Source of the DNA: Bacteroides sp.
GTDB taxonomy: Bacteria > Bacteroidota > Bacteroidia > Bacteroidales > Bacteroidaceae
Direction of reading: 5' to 3'
Length of the DNA: 64,000 nt
Assembly: GCF_028690125.1 (NCBI RefSeq)
Contig: NZ_JAQVBV010000007.1
Coordinates: forward strand, 124,001-188,000
Positions 26,150 to 35,809 of this stretch are shown here, piece after piece; position 1 is the first letter of the stretch, and each line of letters opens with the position of its first letter. The position numbers and the translations under genes were made by a program. The notes beneath the pieces were generated by a model, which had not been told where the DNA came from, did no database searches, and saw nothing but the letters and a program-made list of their open reading frames with translations.

Positions 26150-26182
26150 AATCTTTATTTTATTACGTTATCTTTATTTCAA

Positions 26183-26464
26183 TTATTGATTGTACATATC
26201 TTTGTGATAGAAATTCAGGATATCTATCGCCATTTTTCGAGCTTGTACGGCAGGACTGTCGGGGTTAAGATCGATGGCATGTTGGTAGTTATCCAAAGCC
26301 TGTTTCCAATCTCCTTTTTTTCGGTAAGCATTTCCCCGCAGATAGTAAATAGCATCCTTCTCTTGTTCGACAGAAATATCTTGGAGGAGTTGGTTCAATT
26401 GCTCTATTGCTTTATCCACATCTCCCCGATTAATAAGCTCTTTTAGATTATCTATTTGCTCCAT
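26183..26464 (-). CDS. TPR-repeat protein
   Basis: A 93-residue cytoplasmic protein built of about two tetratricopeptide repeats. ELINRGDVDKAIEQLNQLLQ and AIYYLRGNAYRKKGDWKQALDNYQHAIDLNPDSPAVQARK show the repeat pattern of Gly-8, Ala-20 and Pro-32. The start is placed at MEQIDN (26464). The frame extends 27 codons further upstream, but a -7 box at 26493-26500 lies inside that extension. It heads the VOR/KOR operon and may help assemble the complex. That role is inference; homologues occur at the same place in this group as far as I can recall. Confidence 0.82.
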   Translation of the reverse strand: MEQIDNLKELINRGDVDKAIEQLNQLLQDISVEQEKDAIYYLRGNAYRKKGDWKQALDNYQHAIDLNPDSPAVQARKMAIDILNFYHKDMYNQ

Positions 26465-26492
26465 TATTTTCTTATTTCGGGATTCTGACTCG

Positions 26493-26500
26493 CAAAGATA
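26493..26500 (-). promoter_or_regulatory. -7 box for the TPR-VOR operon
   Basis: The minus strand reads TATCTTTG, about 29 bases before the start codon chosen at 26464. No -33 element is clear. Confidence 0.5.
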
Positions 26501-26620
26501 GCTTTTATTTGAATAAAGATGGTAAATAAAGGTGGAAATTTGCACCCTTTTGTTTTTATTGGAACAAAAAAGGAAGAAGTTTTTTGTAAGGGACCCATTG
26601 TTTGTGATATGAATTATGAA

Positions 26621-26690
26621 ATGCGAAAAAAACGCGGATCATCACAGATTTATATAATTTTAATCTGTGAAAACCCGCGTTAATTCGCAT
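26621..26690. repeat. REP-like palindromic repeat, 70 bases
   Basis: Nested arms pair across an AT-rich centre: ATGCGAA with TTCGCAT, AACGCGG with CCCGCGTT, and TCACAGATT with AATCTGTGA. The 'CGCGGAT...TCACAGATT' pattern is like the dispersed palindromes of many Bacteroidota genomes. It lies between two genes transcribed leftward and can also act as a terminator for the HEAT/DUF1080 operon or as a barrier to it. Confidence 0.65.
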
Positions 26691-26755
26691 TCTAAATCTA
26701 GCAAAATAAAGCTTTTACTATCGCTTTACAATTGGCTATGAAATGAGAATAATTG

Positions 26756-29700
26756 TTATTTCAGTTCTTTGATACGGATATTTCGGAACTTGACCGGAGA
26801 TCCATGTCCCAAGAAGCCGATATGACCTTTTGGATTGAAAAGTCCCGGATGTTTCTGATGATCGGCAGTACCATTCTTAGTTGCTTCCCGAATATTGCCT
26901 TCTGTAATCACAATGCCATTTACTGTTACACGGATATTGTCACCATCCGCGACAATTTCTTCCGTATTCCATTCACCAACAGGTTTGAAGATACTTTGAT
27001 GATCTGGTTTTGCCGGAATTATACCGTAAACGGAACCATGATGTTGCAGAGGAGTAATGTCCTTATAAATAGGATGTTCGCAATCCAATACCTGAATTTC
27101 CATTCCATTATAGGCAGCATCTACTCCCATCGGAGTACGTATGCCTACACCATTGTTTGCACCGGGAGTCAATTGGAATTCGAATCGGAATACAAAGTTT
27201 CCATATTCATTCTTCGTATATAAATTTCCACCGGAACTTTTGCTCGGAACCAAAGATATACAGTTGTTATTTAAAGTGTAATCAACAGTATTGCCTGTCC
27301 ACTCGTGCATATTGGTTCCATCAAACAATATTTTGAATCCTTCTTTTTCTTCCTCAGCAGAAAGTTTGAACGGTTCCTGACGCTCTAGCTCTTTTACGTA
27401 GATATTACGGTAATATACCTTGCTACCATGTGCCTGTAATTCAATTTGTTCGATAGGGAAGATCGGTGATTTACGGTCCCAATAGTTTTCAAGAATCACG
27501 TTGTTTACCACCTTTTCTCCATTCAATACAACCGTAACACGGTCGCCTACCATTTTAATATAGAAACTGTTCCATTCACCCAGCTTATTGTCTGCAACTT
27601 TTGATGGCTTACTTAGGTTTACTTGGTTGTTATATAAACCGCCGGAACCTACTTGTGCACCTACATTGGTACGTGCAGTATCCCATATTTGCACTTGAGG
27701 AGTACCACGTAAATAAATGCCAGCATCTGCTTCAGGACCTGCCGGATCAAGCATCCAGTCTACATACATTTCAAAGTCACCGTATTGTTTTTCTGTACAT
27801 AGGTTGTCGCCTTTACCTTCGAATACCAATACTCCATCTTCTACTTTCCAACCTTTGCGCATTATCTCATCAGCTTTCTTCTGTGCTTCTGCCAACTGTG
27901 CTGGTTTCATCTTAGCCCGAGCAATTGGGTTTTCTACCAATCCTTTCCATCCGGTCAGATCTTTGCCATTGAAGATGGATAAGAAACCTTCACCTTGAGG
28001 CATTTCTGCTAAATGCTTCTTGATAGCCTCTTTTTGATAACGTGCATCCGGATTGTCCAGTACTTCCAATACTTTGTTTAGTAAATCGCGGACATTGGTT
28101 CCTATATATTCTTTGTTGCCTAAAGCAATGTTCATGACAGCATTGGCTGCTGCTTGCTGTACCGGTTTCTGATCTAGGAATTTGCCCGCGTACAACATAC
28201 CGAGGAAGGTATTGGTCTTTTCTATCTGTTTCAGAATAGCTTTTTTCTGTGCATCTGTCTGGGCAATATCCATAGCCTTACATAGACTTAAAAGGCGTCT
28301 TTCACCTGTAAATGAAGGGTTAGATACCAATTTTGTATAAGTAGTGAGTCCCGGCTCGAAATATTTAGAAGACGGATTCAGCTTACAAATATTATACAAC
28401 TCTTCAGCTACTTGATTGTCTTTCCAATTCAGTAGGGCTTCAAAAGCAGCATCTTGTTTGGCTCCTGTATTTGTATGGAAGCCTTTCACGATGGTTGCTA
28501 ACACTTCCGGCTGATTAGTAGAGGATAATACCAGATAGTAAAGATACTCTTTATCACCAGCTTGTGACATACGGCTGGTAACAATCTTAACCTGTTCTTT
28601 TGGCGGCAGAGAAGAAATAGCAGAAATCACCGCGCGTTGCATAGCCGGAATGGTTTGCTCATCGGCGTTTTCTAACATTTTACACATTGTATCAATGTCT
28701 TTATTGCTTACTACATTTTTTAGTGTTGCATAGCCTACCTTCTTCACTTCGGGAGAACCGGATTGTATTTGTTCTAATACAGTTTTTAAATTATTGCTAG
28801 CTTTACGCATAGCCAATAACTCAAGTCCGGCAATCTTTCCGGCATCGGTAGAAGAAGGGATAACTTCTGCTACTGCATCGTTAATATTTCCCGGGAACGC
28901 GACTAAAGCGTCTTGACCTAATAACACAATCTGTTTGTCGTTATCCTTTAATAATGCTGCGATAGAAGGAATACATGACTGATCTCCAATCTTTACCAAT
29001 GCCCAAGTGGCTGCTTGTTTTACATTAAAGTCATTATTAGTCAGTTCATCCAATATAATCTGTTGAGCGGTAAGTCCCGAACGGATTTCCAGATTTTGAA
29101 GAATGTCATGCTTAGCCGTCTTTTTAGCTTCACGTCCTATCCAGCTCAAAATATCTGTTTTCAGTTCTGGTTTAGCTTTTTCCATTACTTTCACCAGCTT
29201 GATATATAAATCTTTGTCAGCATATTCTGAGGCATACTTCAAAGCTGCATTCCGATAGCTTCTGCTTGGGCTTTTCATCGCCGTCAGAATTAATTTAGTC
29301 GCATTTGCACTGTTTTGTCCTGCTAGTTCAGCAAGCAGCAGAGTTTGCAAAGCGGCTTCACGTGTCTGTTCTTGTCCCGCTTTCGTTGCGTCTTTTTGTA
29401 ACTTCTGGGCAGCTTTCGTCACCTCTTTTAGATACCCTTCCCCGATTAGGCGGTTAAGTAATCTAAGGTAGGCATCATTAGCTCCCTCCTTTTTCATGGT
29501 GTAACCATCTTTAGCGGCAGCGCTAGCCAGAACGTCTAATGAATTAAGGCCTCCTACCTGACTTAATGCGTACAATAATTCTGATTGTATCTCCGGATTA
29601 GAAGTCGCTAACAATGTTTTTAAAAGTTCTTCAGTGTCTGTTACTCGTGCGTCTCCAATTGCCTGAATAATATTTTTTTGCGTTTTAGGTGAACCGGCAC

Positions 29701-30223
29701 GGCTTTTTAAAGCAGCAGTCAGTGCCAATCCAGCTTGAGGGGTTCCGATAGAAGCTAATGCACAAGCAGCAGGGCTACTTAATGATTCATCATTCAGATA
29801 CGCGGCAAGGGCATCTACACATTCGTCTTTTCCTAATACCTGAAGCTGACGAATGATGAATGCTTTAATTTCGCGTTCATTCGTCTTATCCAAGGCTTTT
29901 AAATAAGCATTAGCTACAACCAGACGGGCATTCTCTTCCCCTTTTGCCATGACGTAATGACTCAAACCGCTCAAGGCATAATCTACGTTTGAGTTGCTAT
30001 CTTTACCCGGTGGATTGATCCTGTCTATTAGCATCAAGACTCCTTCTTCACCGGTAGAAGTCAGATCTTTTATAAGTTTATTGTACTCTGCTTGTTTTGC
30101 CACGGGCATTTGAACCAATACATCGGCAATGATCGTTTTTGCCGTACGATTGGCCGGAGATTGTGCCATTAGCATACTTCCGCATAATAACAAGGTTGCT
30201 ATTGATATATATACTTTCTTCAT
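26756..30223 (-). CDS. HEAT-repeat protein with two 3-keto-disaccharide hydrolase (DUF1080) domains
   Basis: A 1155-residue exported protein. The signal peptide ends at about residue 20 (SMLMAQ). Residues 25-740 are HEAT-like helical repeats (for example VDALAAYLNDESLSSPAACALASIGT). Two lectin-like DUF1080 domains follow, at about 748-955 (FLSIFNGKDLTGWKGL) and 970-1155 (FKILFDGTNMHEWTGN). DUF1080 proteins hydrolyse or eliminate at 3-keto glycosides or disaccharides. Its operon partners are an oxidoreductase and a TIM-barrel protein, which would oxidise the 3-OH and process the keto sugar. This matches the recently described oxidation-elimination route for glycosides in Bacteroides, but the substrate is unknown. 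Confidence 0.85.
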   Translation of the reverse strand: MKKVYISIATLLLCGSMLMAQSPANRTAKTIIADVLVQMPVAKQAEYNKLIKDLTSTGEEGVLMLIDRINPPGKDSNSNVDYALSGLSHYVMAKGEENARLVVANAYLKALDKTNEREIKAFIIRQLQVLGKDECVDALAAYLNDESLSSPAACALASIGTPQAGLALTAALKSRAGSPKTQKNIIQAIGDARVTDTEELLKTLLATSNPEIQSELLYALSQVGGLNSLDVLASAAAKDGYTMKKEGANDAYLRLLNRLIGEGYLKEVTKAAQKLQKDATKAGQEQTREAALQTLLLAELAGQNSANATKLILTAMKSPSRSYRNAALKYASEYADKDLYIKLVKVMEKAKPELKTDILSWIGREAKKTAKHDILQNLEIRSGLTAQQIILDELTNNDFNVKQAATWALVKIGDQSCIPSIAALLKDNDKQIVLLGQDALVAFPGNINDAVAEVIPSSTDAGKIAGLELLAMRKASNNLKTVLEQIQSGSPEVKKVGYATLKNVVSNKDIDTMCKMLENADEQTIPAMQRAVISAISSLPPKEQVKIVTSRMSQAGDKEYLYYLVLSSTNQPEVLATIVKGFHTNTGAKQDAAFEALLNWKDNQVAEELYNICKLNPSSKYFEPGLTTYTKLVSNPSFTGERRLLSLCKAMDIAQTDAQKKAILKQIEKTNTFLGMLYAGKFLDQKPVQQAAANAVMNIALGNKEYIGTNVRDLLNKVLEVLDNPDARYQKEAIKKHLAEMPQGEGFLSIFNGKDLTGWKGLVENPIARAKMKPAQLAEAQKKADEIMRKGWKVEDGVLVFEGKGDNLCTEKQYGDFEMYVDWMLDPAGPEADAGIYLRGTPQVQIWDTARTNVGAQVGSGGLYNNQVNLSKPSKVADNKLGEWNSFYIKMVGDRVTVVLNGEKVVNNVILENYWDRKSPIFPIEQIELQAHGSKVYYRNIYVKELERQEPFKLSAEEEKEGFKILFDGTNMHEWTGNTVDYTLNNNCISLVPSKSSGGNLYTKNEYGNFVFRFEFQLTPGANNGVGIRTPMGVDAAYNGMEIQVLDCEHPIYKDITPLQHHGSVYGIIPAKPDHQSIFKPVGEWNTEEIVADGDNIRVTVNGIVITEGNIREATKNGTADHQKHPGLFNPKGHIGFLGHGSPVKFRNIRIKELK

Positions 30224-30245
30224 GTGTTTTCAAATTTTGAATGAA

Positions 30246-31502
30246 CTAAATATTCCACGGCGCTCTCGATGGTTGATCCAGTAAACGGTTGGCTGCCTCG
30301 TCATCAATGAACTCAATTTTTACAGGGTCGAAGTTTAGTGTTCTGTTCAAACGAAGGGCTGTTGCTCCTATATTCACAATTGTTGCCGAACGGAATCCGT
30401 TTTGTTCATTTAATGCAAATGGCTGACGAGTTTTAATACTTTCAATGAAGTCTGAAACCTGTGGTTCCGGTTCGGGATAATCAGCAAGCTTCTTTTCCCA
30501 ATCTGGAATGTCACACACAAAATTTTTATATACATTACCGTTAGGACCTGCTATATAAGGAGTGTCCGGATTACCATAGTCTCCTCCCCAAAGCACAATC
30601 TGACAACCGTCAGCATATGTGTAAGTAATAGAACGCCAAACTCCGACTGCATCCGGATGCTGTTGTGGAGCATCTACTTCCACTTTCACAGGGCTAGTAT
30701 CATCTTTACCTAATATATATTGTACGGGGTCGATATAATGTTGTCCCATATCGCCCAAACCACCACTATCATAGTCCCAATATCCACGGAAATTCTGGTG
30801 AACACGATGAGCATTGTATGGTTTGTAAGGAGCCGGGCCTAACCACATATCATAATCCAATTCTGTTGGAACTGTTTGCGGCTCGAGATGTTCTTTTCCT
30901 ACCCAGAAAAACTTCCAGTCAAATCCGGTATGCTTGCTGATAGTTACTTTCAGTGGCCATCCTAACATTCCGCTTTGTACTAATTTCTTTAAAGGCTTAA
31001 CCGGAGTTCCCAATCCATAGAACTGATCTTCGAAACGGAACCAAGTGTTCAGACGGAACATACGTCCATATTGTTCCACAGCTTCTTTTACGCGTTTACC
31101 TTCACCGATTGTACGTGTCATTGGTTTCTCGCACCAAATGTCTTTTCCTGCTTTTGCAGCTTCTACCGACATGATTCCATGCCAATGAGGTGGAGTTGCA
31201 ATATGAACGATATCTACATTCGGATCTAAAATCAAATCACGAAAATCGTGATAAGCTGCTATTTTATCTTTTACCAGATTTTTGCCTAGTTCAAGATGCT
31301 TTTTATCAACGTCACACACTGCTACTAAGCGTGTACCTGCATAATTTACATGCCCTCTACCCATTCCTCCGACACCAATGATACCTTTGGTCAATTGATC
31401 ACTTGGAGCAATATAGCCATGTCCCAATACGTGGCGCGGCACAATTGTGAAAAGAGCTAGTCCACCGACTGTTTTTAAGAAGTCTCTTCTGTCCATTCCC
31501 AT
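30246..31502 (-). CDS. Gfo/Idh/MocA-family oxidoreductase, exported
   Basis: A 418-residue dehydrogenase with a twin-arginine-like signal (DRRDFLKTVGGLALFTIVPRHVLG). The Rossmann motif is GIIGVGGMGRGH, followed by the family motif DIWCEKPMTRTIGEGKR and a substrate domain with WDYDSGGLGDMGQHYIDPVQYILG. Periplasmic members of this family oxidise the C3 hydroxyl of glycosides with a tightly bound nicotinamide cofactor. It is the middle gene of a three-gene operon, 19-22 bases from each partner. Its arrangement with the TIM-barrel gene is repeated, in decayed form, at 14518-16255. Confidence 0.88.
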   Translation of the reverse strand: MGMDRRDFLKTVGGLALFTIVPRHVLGHGYIAPSDQLTKGIIGVGGMGRGHVNYAGTRLVAVCDVDKKHLELGKNLVKDKIAAYHDFRDLILDPNVDIVHIATPPHWHGIMSVEAAKAGKDIWCEKPMTRTIGEGKRVKEAVEQYGRMFRLNTWFRFEDQFYGLGTPVKPLKKLVQSGMLGWPLKVTISKHTGFDWKFFWVGKEHLEPQTVPTELDYDMWLGPAPYKPYNAHRVHQNFRGYWDYDSGGLGDMGQHYIDPVQYILGKDDTSPVKVEVDAPQQHPDAVGVWRSITYTYADGCQIVLWGGDYGNPDTPYIAGPNGNVYKNFVCDIPDWEKKLADYPEPEPQVSDFIESIKTRQPFALNEQNGFRSATIVNIGATALRLNRTLNFDPVKIEFIDDEAANRLLDQPSRAPWNI

Positions 31503-31521
31503 AGTAATAAAATTTATATGA

Positions 31522-32406
31522 TTATTTGTCTAACAATTTTTGCAAATATTTACGAGTCTTGATTACATAATCTCGATTGCTATCACCCAACTCACACTCA
31601 ATAGTTAAAGAACCCTCGAAGTTCTGCTTTTTCAATTCTTCAATTACAGCTGGAAAATTGACCTCACCTTCGGGTATGTTTACTTCTTTACCTAATATAT
31701 AAGGATTATTCGGATCGGGATATTTCCCGTCTTTTGCATGAAATTCTTTAATTAAACTACCGAACTGTTTTACAGCATCAAGTGAATTTGCTTTTCCATA
31801 CATTAATAGATTAGCCAAGTCACAATTGATAAAAAGATTTCCTGTCCCTATATCTTTAATTGCGCGAATCAATGTGGTTGGTGTTTCCTGTCCTGTTTCA
31901 AAATAGATCATGATATTACGCTCTTTTGCATAATTTGCTAACCCTTTCATAACCTCAATAAAACTTTTGTATTGTTCAGATGCTAAATCTTCCGGGATGA
32001 AACCAAAATGCGAGTGCATCGCAGGTATGTCTGCCATTACACAGAAATCAATCATTTTACGATAAACTGCCAGTTTCTCTTCACGTCCATTTTCAGGGAC
32101 TAAACCAATTGTAGAAGGCCCTTCTTTGAAATTCCAAACACAATGTCCGGGAACCGAAACTACTGTTGTAACTTTAATCTGATGTTTTTTAGATGCAACC
32201 TTCAACTTTTCAGCAAAGTTTTTATCCATTTTCTGGCTGTATTGAAGTTGGCAAGATCCAAATCCGGAGTCATGTAATTCTTTGAAACTTTTATCAATAT
32301 CACTCCAATCATATTGAATAACACCTATTGTGATTTTATTCTCTGCTTTAATTCCACAGAGGGGAATTAAGAAGGCTAACAATAATAAGTAAAATCGTTT
32401 ATTCAT
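31522..32406 (-). CDS. TIM-barrel sugar phosphate isomerase/epimerase-like protein, exported
   Basis: A 294-residue protein of the xylose isomerase-like TIM-barrel superfamily with a signal peptide (MNKRFYLLLLAFLIPLCGIKA). Metal-ligand candidates can be seen in order: Glu in IYFETGQ, Asp in NCDLANL, His in KEFHAKDG, and Glu in LTIECELG. The start at MNKRF (32406) is preferred to a longer reading that begins nine codons upstream. It is first in the operon with the oxidoreductase and the HEAT/DUF1080 protein. It is probably an epimerase, hydratase or lyase of an oxidised sugar; I cannot choose. Confidence 0.82.
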   Translation of the reverse strand: MNKRFYLLLLAFLIPLCGIKAENKITIGVIQYDWSDIDKSFKELHDSGFGSCQLQYSQKMDKNFAEKLKVASKKHQIKVTTVVSVPGHCVWNFKEGPSTIGLVPENGREEKLAVYRKMIDFCVMADIPAMHSHFGFIPEDLASEQYKSFIEVMKGLANYAKERNIMIYFETGQETPTTLIRAIKDIGTGNLFINCDLANLLMYGKANSLDAVKQFGSLIKEFHAKDGKYPDPNNPYILGKEVNIPEGEVNFPAVIEELKKQNFEGSLTIECELGDSNRDYVIKTRKYLQKLLDK

Positions 32407-32600
32407 CGTATAACTATTTAAGTTGGCTAACATTAGTATGATATAAGATTAGGATAATATGGGATTATCCGTAGTGCTGACGAAGGAGTAAAATATAATT
32501 CTTACTAAATCTTCTAATATCTGATAAAAAAATTAAGGTCCTTTCTTTTTCATTGTATTAGCGTTTCGTTTTTGATAGGTATAGTTGTTTTTCAATTGTG

Positions 32601-32608
32601 CAAAGATA
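32601..32608 (-). promoter_or_regulatory. Candidate -7 box of the keto-sugar operon
   Basis: The minus strand reads TATCTTTG. It would give a leader of about 190 bases before the start at 32406. The intergenic region from 32407 to 32745 has no other feature I can support. Confidence 0.35.
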
Positions 32609-32722
32609 TTCTTTTTTTTCTGATACTATGTAATATTTGAGATAAAATAAATAAAAAAGTTAATGTAATACCTACCTTTTTGAAGCACTTATTCACTTTA
32701 AGCTAATAGAATTTATGAAATG

Positions 32723-32753
32723 TTTAGTATAAATGTGGTTTTTGTTATCTTTG
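32723..32753 (+). promoter_or_regulatory. Promoter of the RavA/ViaA-like operon
   Basis: TTTA (32723-32726), a 19-base spacer and TATCTTTG (32746-32753) form a good match to the Bacteroides promoter. The gene starts 40 bases further on, at 32794. Confidence 0.65.
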
Positions 32754-32793
32754 GTGGAAATTTAGACTTTAGTATATATTTATATATAAGGTA

Positions 32794-34344
32794 ATGGAAA
32801 TAAGAGAACGAATACAATTATTATTGGTTGAAATGAACCGGGGAGTTTATGAAAAGGAAAGAGAAATAAGCTTGTCCTTGTTGGCTGCTTTGGCCGGTGA
32901 AAGTATTTTGCTGTTAGGACCTCCGGGAGTAGCTAAATCAATGGTGGCACGTCGGTTGAAAAAGGCTTTTGTCAAAGCAAGAGCTTTTGAGTATTTGATG
33001 TCTCGTTTTTCCACCCCTGATGAGATTTTTGGTCCGGTAAGTATCAGTCGGTTAAAAGTGTCAGATAAGTATGAACGTGTCGTTGATGGATATTTGCCGA
33101 TGGCAGATGTCGTATTTTTGGATGAGATATGGAAGGCTGGTCCCGCTATCCAAAATACATTATTGACAGTAATCAATGAAAAATTATTCAGAAATGGTGA
33201 TACTGAACTAAAATTGCCTTTAAAGTTATTGGTGGCAGCCAGTAATGAATTACCGACTCAAGGAGAAGGTCTGGAAGCTTTGTGGGATCGATTTTTGCTT
33301 CGTGTGATTTGTACGTGTGTGAAGCAAGAGGATACATTCTATATGATGTTACTGAATGATAGCGATGAAGTGGAAGAAACAACCTGTCAATGGCAAATCT
33401 CTAATGAAGAATATGCGGAATGGCAAAAAAAAATAAGGCAGATAACTGTTGCTGCTGATGTGCTGTCATGTATCACGGAAATTCGTAAATACTTAAGTAA
33501 AGTAGAGATACAAACTTCCGAAGTACATCGGAGTGTATATATAAGTGATCGGCGTTGGAAAAATATTGTTCGCCTATTAAAGACATCTGCCTTTATACAT
33601 GGACGTATAGATGTTAGTACGACTGACATTTTGCCTATTTATCATTGTTTGTGGAATGAACCGGATGAATATACGAATATTCGTCAAATAGTGATTCGTG
33701 CAGTGTTTGTTCCTTATGTGAAAGAGCTCACATCTGTTACTTTATCTCTTAAATCAGATTTAAAAGTAAGTCGGGTACGCGAGGCATTAGAGAAAGCCAG
33801 ACAAAAAGGAGATCGTCGGGATGATGATTTGTTGATAACGGATCATTTTTATTATCAAGTGGAAAATCATGGTACGGGCAATACCTATATTTTTATAGTT
33901 GATTATAAAAATATGAAAGAGTATAGCACAAAAGATGCGCCAATGGTGGGAGTGATGTATACTGATCCGTTGAATCCCAAGCGAACAATTATTCGTACCT
34001 TTTCTGATGCTGTATTATTAAAAGAACAAGGAGCTGAGCGGGTTACACTGTTCAGGGATAGCAGACATCTTTATATTAATGGTGTACGTTTTCCGATGAA
34101 GAGGCTCACCGGTGGCGAACAGCAACAGTTGTGGTTAGGAAACCTTTCCATAACCGATCGGGATTATGAGACAGAATTGGAGGTGATAAGTGCAAAGATA
34201 GATAAACAAGTTAAAGGTTTACGGGAAAATATATTTGTAACGGAAGAAGATAAAAAGGAAATAGATCAATATATAGCAACTATCCGTAAGGAGATTGCAT
34301 GGGCACGCGTGGATGTACGTAAGTTACGGTATGGTGATGAATAG
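32794..34344 (+). CDS. MoxR/RavA-like AAA+ ATPase
   Basis: A 516-residue AAA+ ATPase of the MoxR group. Walker A is GPPGVAKS at residues 42-49, Walker B is DVVFLDEIW with Asp110-Glu111, and sensor-1 is ASNELPTQGEGLEALWDRFLLR. Gene length, the large C-terminal half and the VWA partner that follows it match the RavA branch. RavA with ViaA acts as a chaperone-like machine, in Escherichia coli linked to lysine decarboxylase and respiratory complexes. The target here is unknown. The stop overlaps the start region of the VWA gene, so translation is coupled. Confidence 0.9.
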   Translation: MEIRERIQLLLVEMNRGVYEKEREISLSLLAALAGESILLLGPPGVAKSMVARRLKKAFVKARAFEYLMSRFSTPDEIFGPVSISRLKVSDKYERVVDGYLPMADVVFLDEIWKAGPAIQNTLLTVINEKLFRNGDTELKLPLKLLVAASNELPTQGEGLEALWDRFLLRVICTCVKQEDTFYMMLLNDSDEVEETTCQWQISNEEYAEWQKKIRQITVAADVLSCITEIRKYLSKVEIQTSEVHRSVYISDRRWKNIVRLLKTSAFIHGRIDVSTTDILPIYHCLWNEPDEYTNIRQIVIRAVFVPYVKELTSVTLSLKSDLKVSRVREALEKARQKGDRRDDDLLITDHFYYQVENHGTGNTYIFIVDYKNMKEYSTKDAPMVGVMYTDPLNPKRTIIRTFSDAVLLKEQGAERVTLFRDSRHLYINGVRFPMKRLTGGEQQQLWLGNLSITDRDYETELEVISAKIDKQVKGLRENIFVTEEDKKEIDQYIATIRKEIAWARVDVRKLRYGDE

Positions 34345-35776
34345 ATATAATTCAGCTTTTTATATCCAAGCTTTGGATAAGTATATGAAAACGGGAGAAT
34401 GTGCAAAAACTGACTCAGAACCATTATATGCTTATTTATTGTCTGTCATGAATGATGCGGTTATAAAAATTCAAGTTTTGAATAATGATATCTGTGCCTG
34501 TGTTTTTTATGATACGATGGTACAATTTATCAATCTGAATTTGAATAAAGAAAAATATAACTTGCAAAAGAGCCAGGCTGAACAAGAGGGAATGGAACAT
34601 GTTATGGATTGGTCAATTGATCGACGTAGAGATGGTTGGCAGGCGTTGCTTAAGCAGTTGGGTGATGCATATCAGGAATTTGGTTTTGATCATCGTTTTT
34701 ACAGAGCGCAGTTTGGGCAGGAAGGAAAGTATGCGGACGACAAGACTTGGGAGAAAATGATAGATGATTGGAAAGAGGCTTTTCACCAGAAAAATCAGAA
34801 ACAAAAGGAGGAAGAGATCGAATTGCGTAAAGATAGTCTGGAACAAAGAATGCGCTCTAATTTTAAAAAAATTCCAGAGTATCTGGATAAGAATAAAGTA
34901 GAGAAGGATGAATTCTTTCAATCTTGGGGATTAATGAACGGTATTTGGAACACATTTGATTTTGAACGGATACGAAAGATTGTCCGTATTCAGAAAGAGT
35001 TTCCTGAAATTCTGAAAATTGCGAATAAAATGGGACGTATTGCTGCTGATGATGGTCAAGAGCAGTTGTCTGTCGCAGAAGGGGATATTTATAAGATGGA
35101 ACATGCTTCTAAATGTGATATATTGGGTATTACAATAGGAAATGATTTAAATTCGCTTTTGCCTATCGAATTAGCTCATTGTGCAGATACTGAGTTAGAA
35201 AATTTGTTTGTTTATAAGTACCTTACCGGTAAACTGCAAAATTTCCGATATAAATCAGAGATTATGAAACCTGCCAAGCGGTTGGAAGTGAGACCTGCAG
35301 CGTTGAAAGGACCAATGATTGTTTGTCTGGATACTTCTGGGAGTATGGTTGGTAAACCGGAAAAGATTGCCTACTCTTTGATGGTGAAACTGTTAGAAAT
35401 AGCTGATAGACAGAGACGTGATTGTTTTCTGATTGCTTTTTCTGTGTCTGTCAATCCGATTGATGTCCGGCGAGAACGAGCGAGGCTTCTTGATTTTTTT
35501 TCTACTACGGCTTGCGGAGATACAGATGCTACTAGAATGCTAAATACTACATTTCAGTTGCTTCTATCAAATAAAGACTATATGAATGCAGATATATTAT
35601 GGATCAGTGATTTTAAAATACCTCTTTCTTCTCCGAAATTAATCCGGCAAATGCAGGAATACCGGGATGCTAGCACGCGTTTTTATGGTTTACAGATTGG
35701 AATTGCCGAGAATGAATGGGCTTCCTTTTTTGACTATATTTATCAGATTAGTTACACTCCGGTAAGGCGTTATTGA
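34331..35776 (+). CDS. VWA-domain protein, ViaA-like partner of the AAA+ ATPase
   Basis: A 481-residue protein with a von Willebrand A domain in its C-terminal part. The MIDAS motif is DTSGSMVG at about residue 334 (DxSxS), and a later SDFKIPL holds a further metal-ligand Asp. The N-terminal 300 residues are helical and charged, as in ViaA. The start at 34331 (ATGGTGATGAAT) overlaps the stop of the ATPase gene; a longer frame exists but would lie deep in the upstream gene. In characterised pairs the VWA protein stimulates the MoxR ATPase and binds clients. Confidence 0.88.
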   Translation: MVMNRYNSAFYIQALDKYMKTGECAKTDSEPLYAYLLSVMNDAVIKIQVLNNDICACVFYDTMVQFINLNLNKEKYNLQKSQAEQEGMEHVMDWSIDRRRDGWQALLKQLGDAYQEFGFDHRFYRAQFGQEGKYADDKTWEKMIDDWKEAFHQKNQKQKEEEIELRKDSLEQRMRSNFKKIPEYLDKNKVEKDEFFQSWGLMNGIWNTFDFERIRKIVRIQKEFPEILKIANKMGRIAADDGQEQLSVAEGDIYKMEHASKCDILGITIGNDLNSLLPIELAHCADTELENLFVYKYLTGKLQNFRYKSEIMKPAKRLEVRPAALKGPMIVCLDTSGSMVGKPEKIAYSLMVKLLEIADRQRRDCFLIAFSVSVNPIDVRRERARLLDFFSTTACGDTDATRMLNTTFQLLLSNKDYMNADILWISDFKIPLSSPKLIRQMQEYRDASTRFYGLQIGIAENEWASFFDYIYQISYTPVRRY

Positions 35777-35809
35777 TATTTTTTTGTTTATATAATAAAT
35801 TGAAGATAA

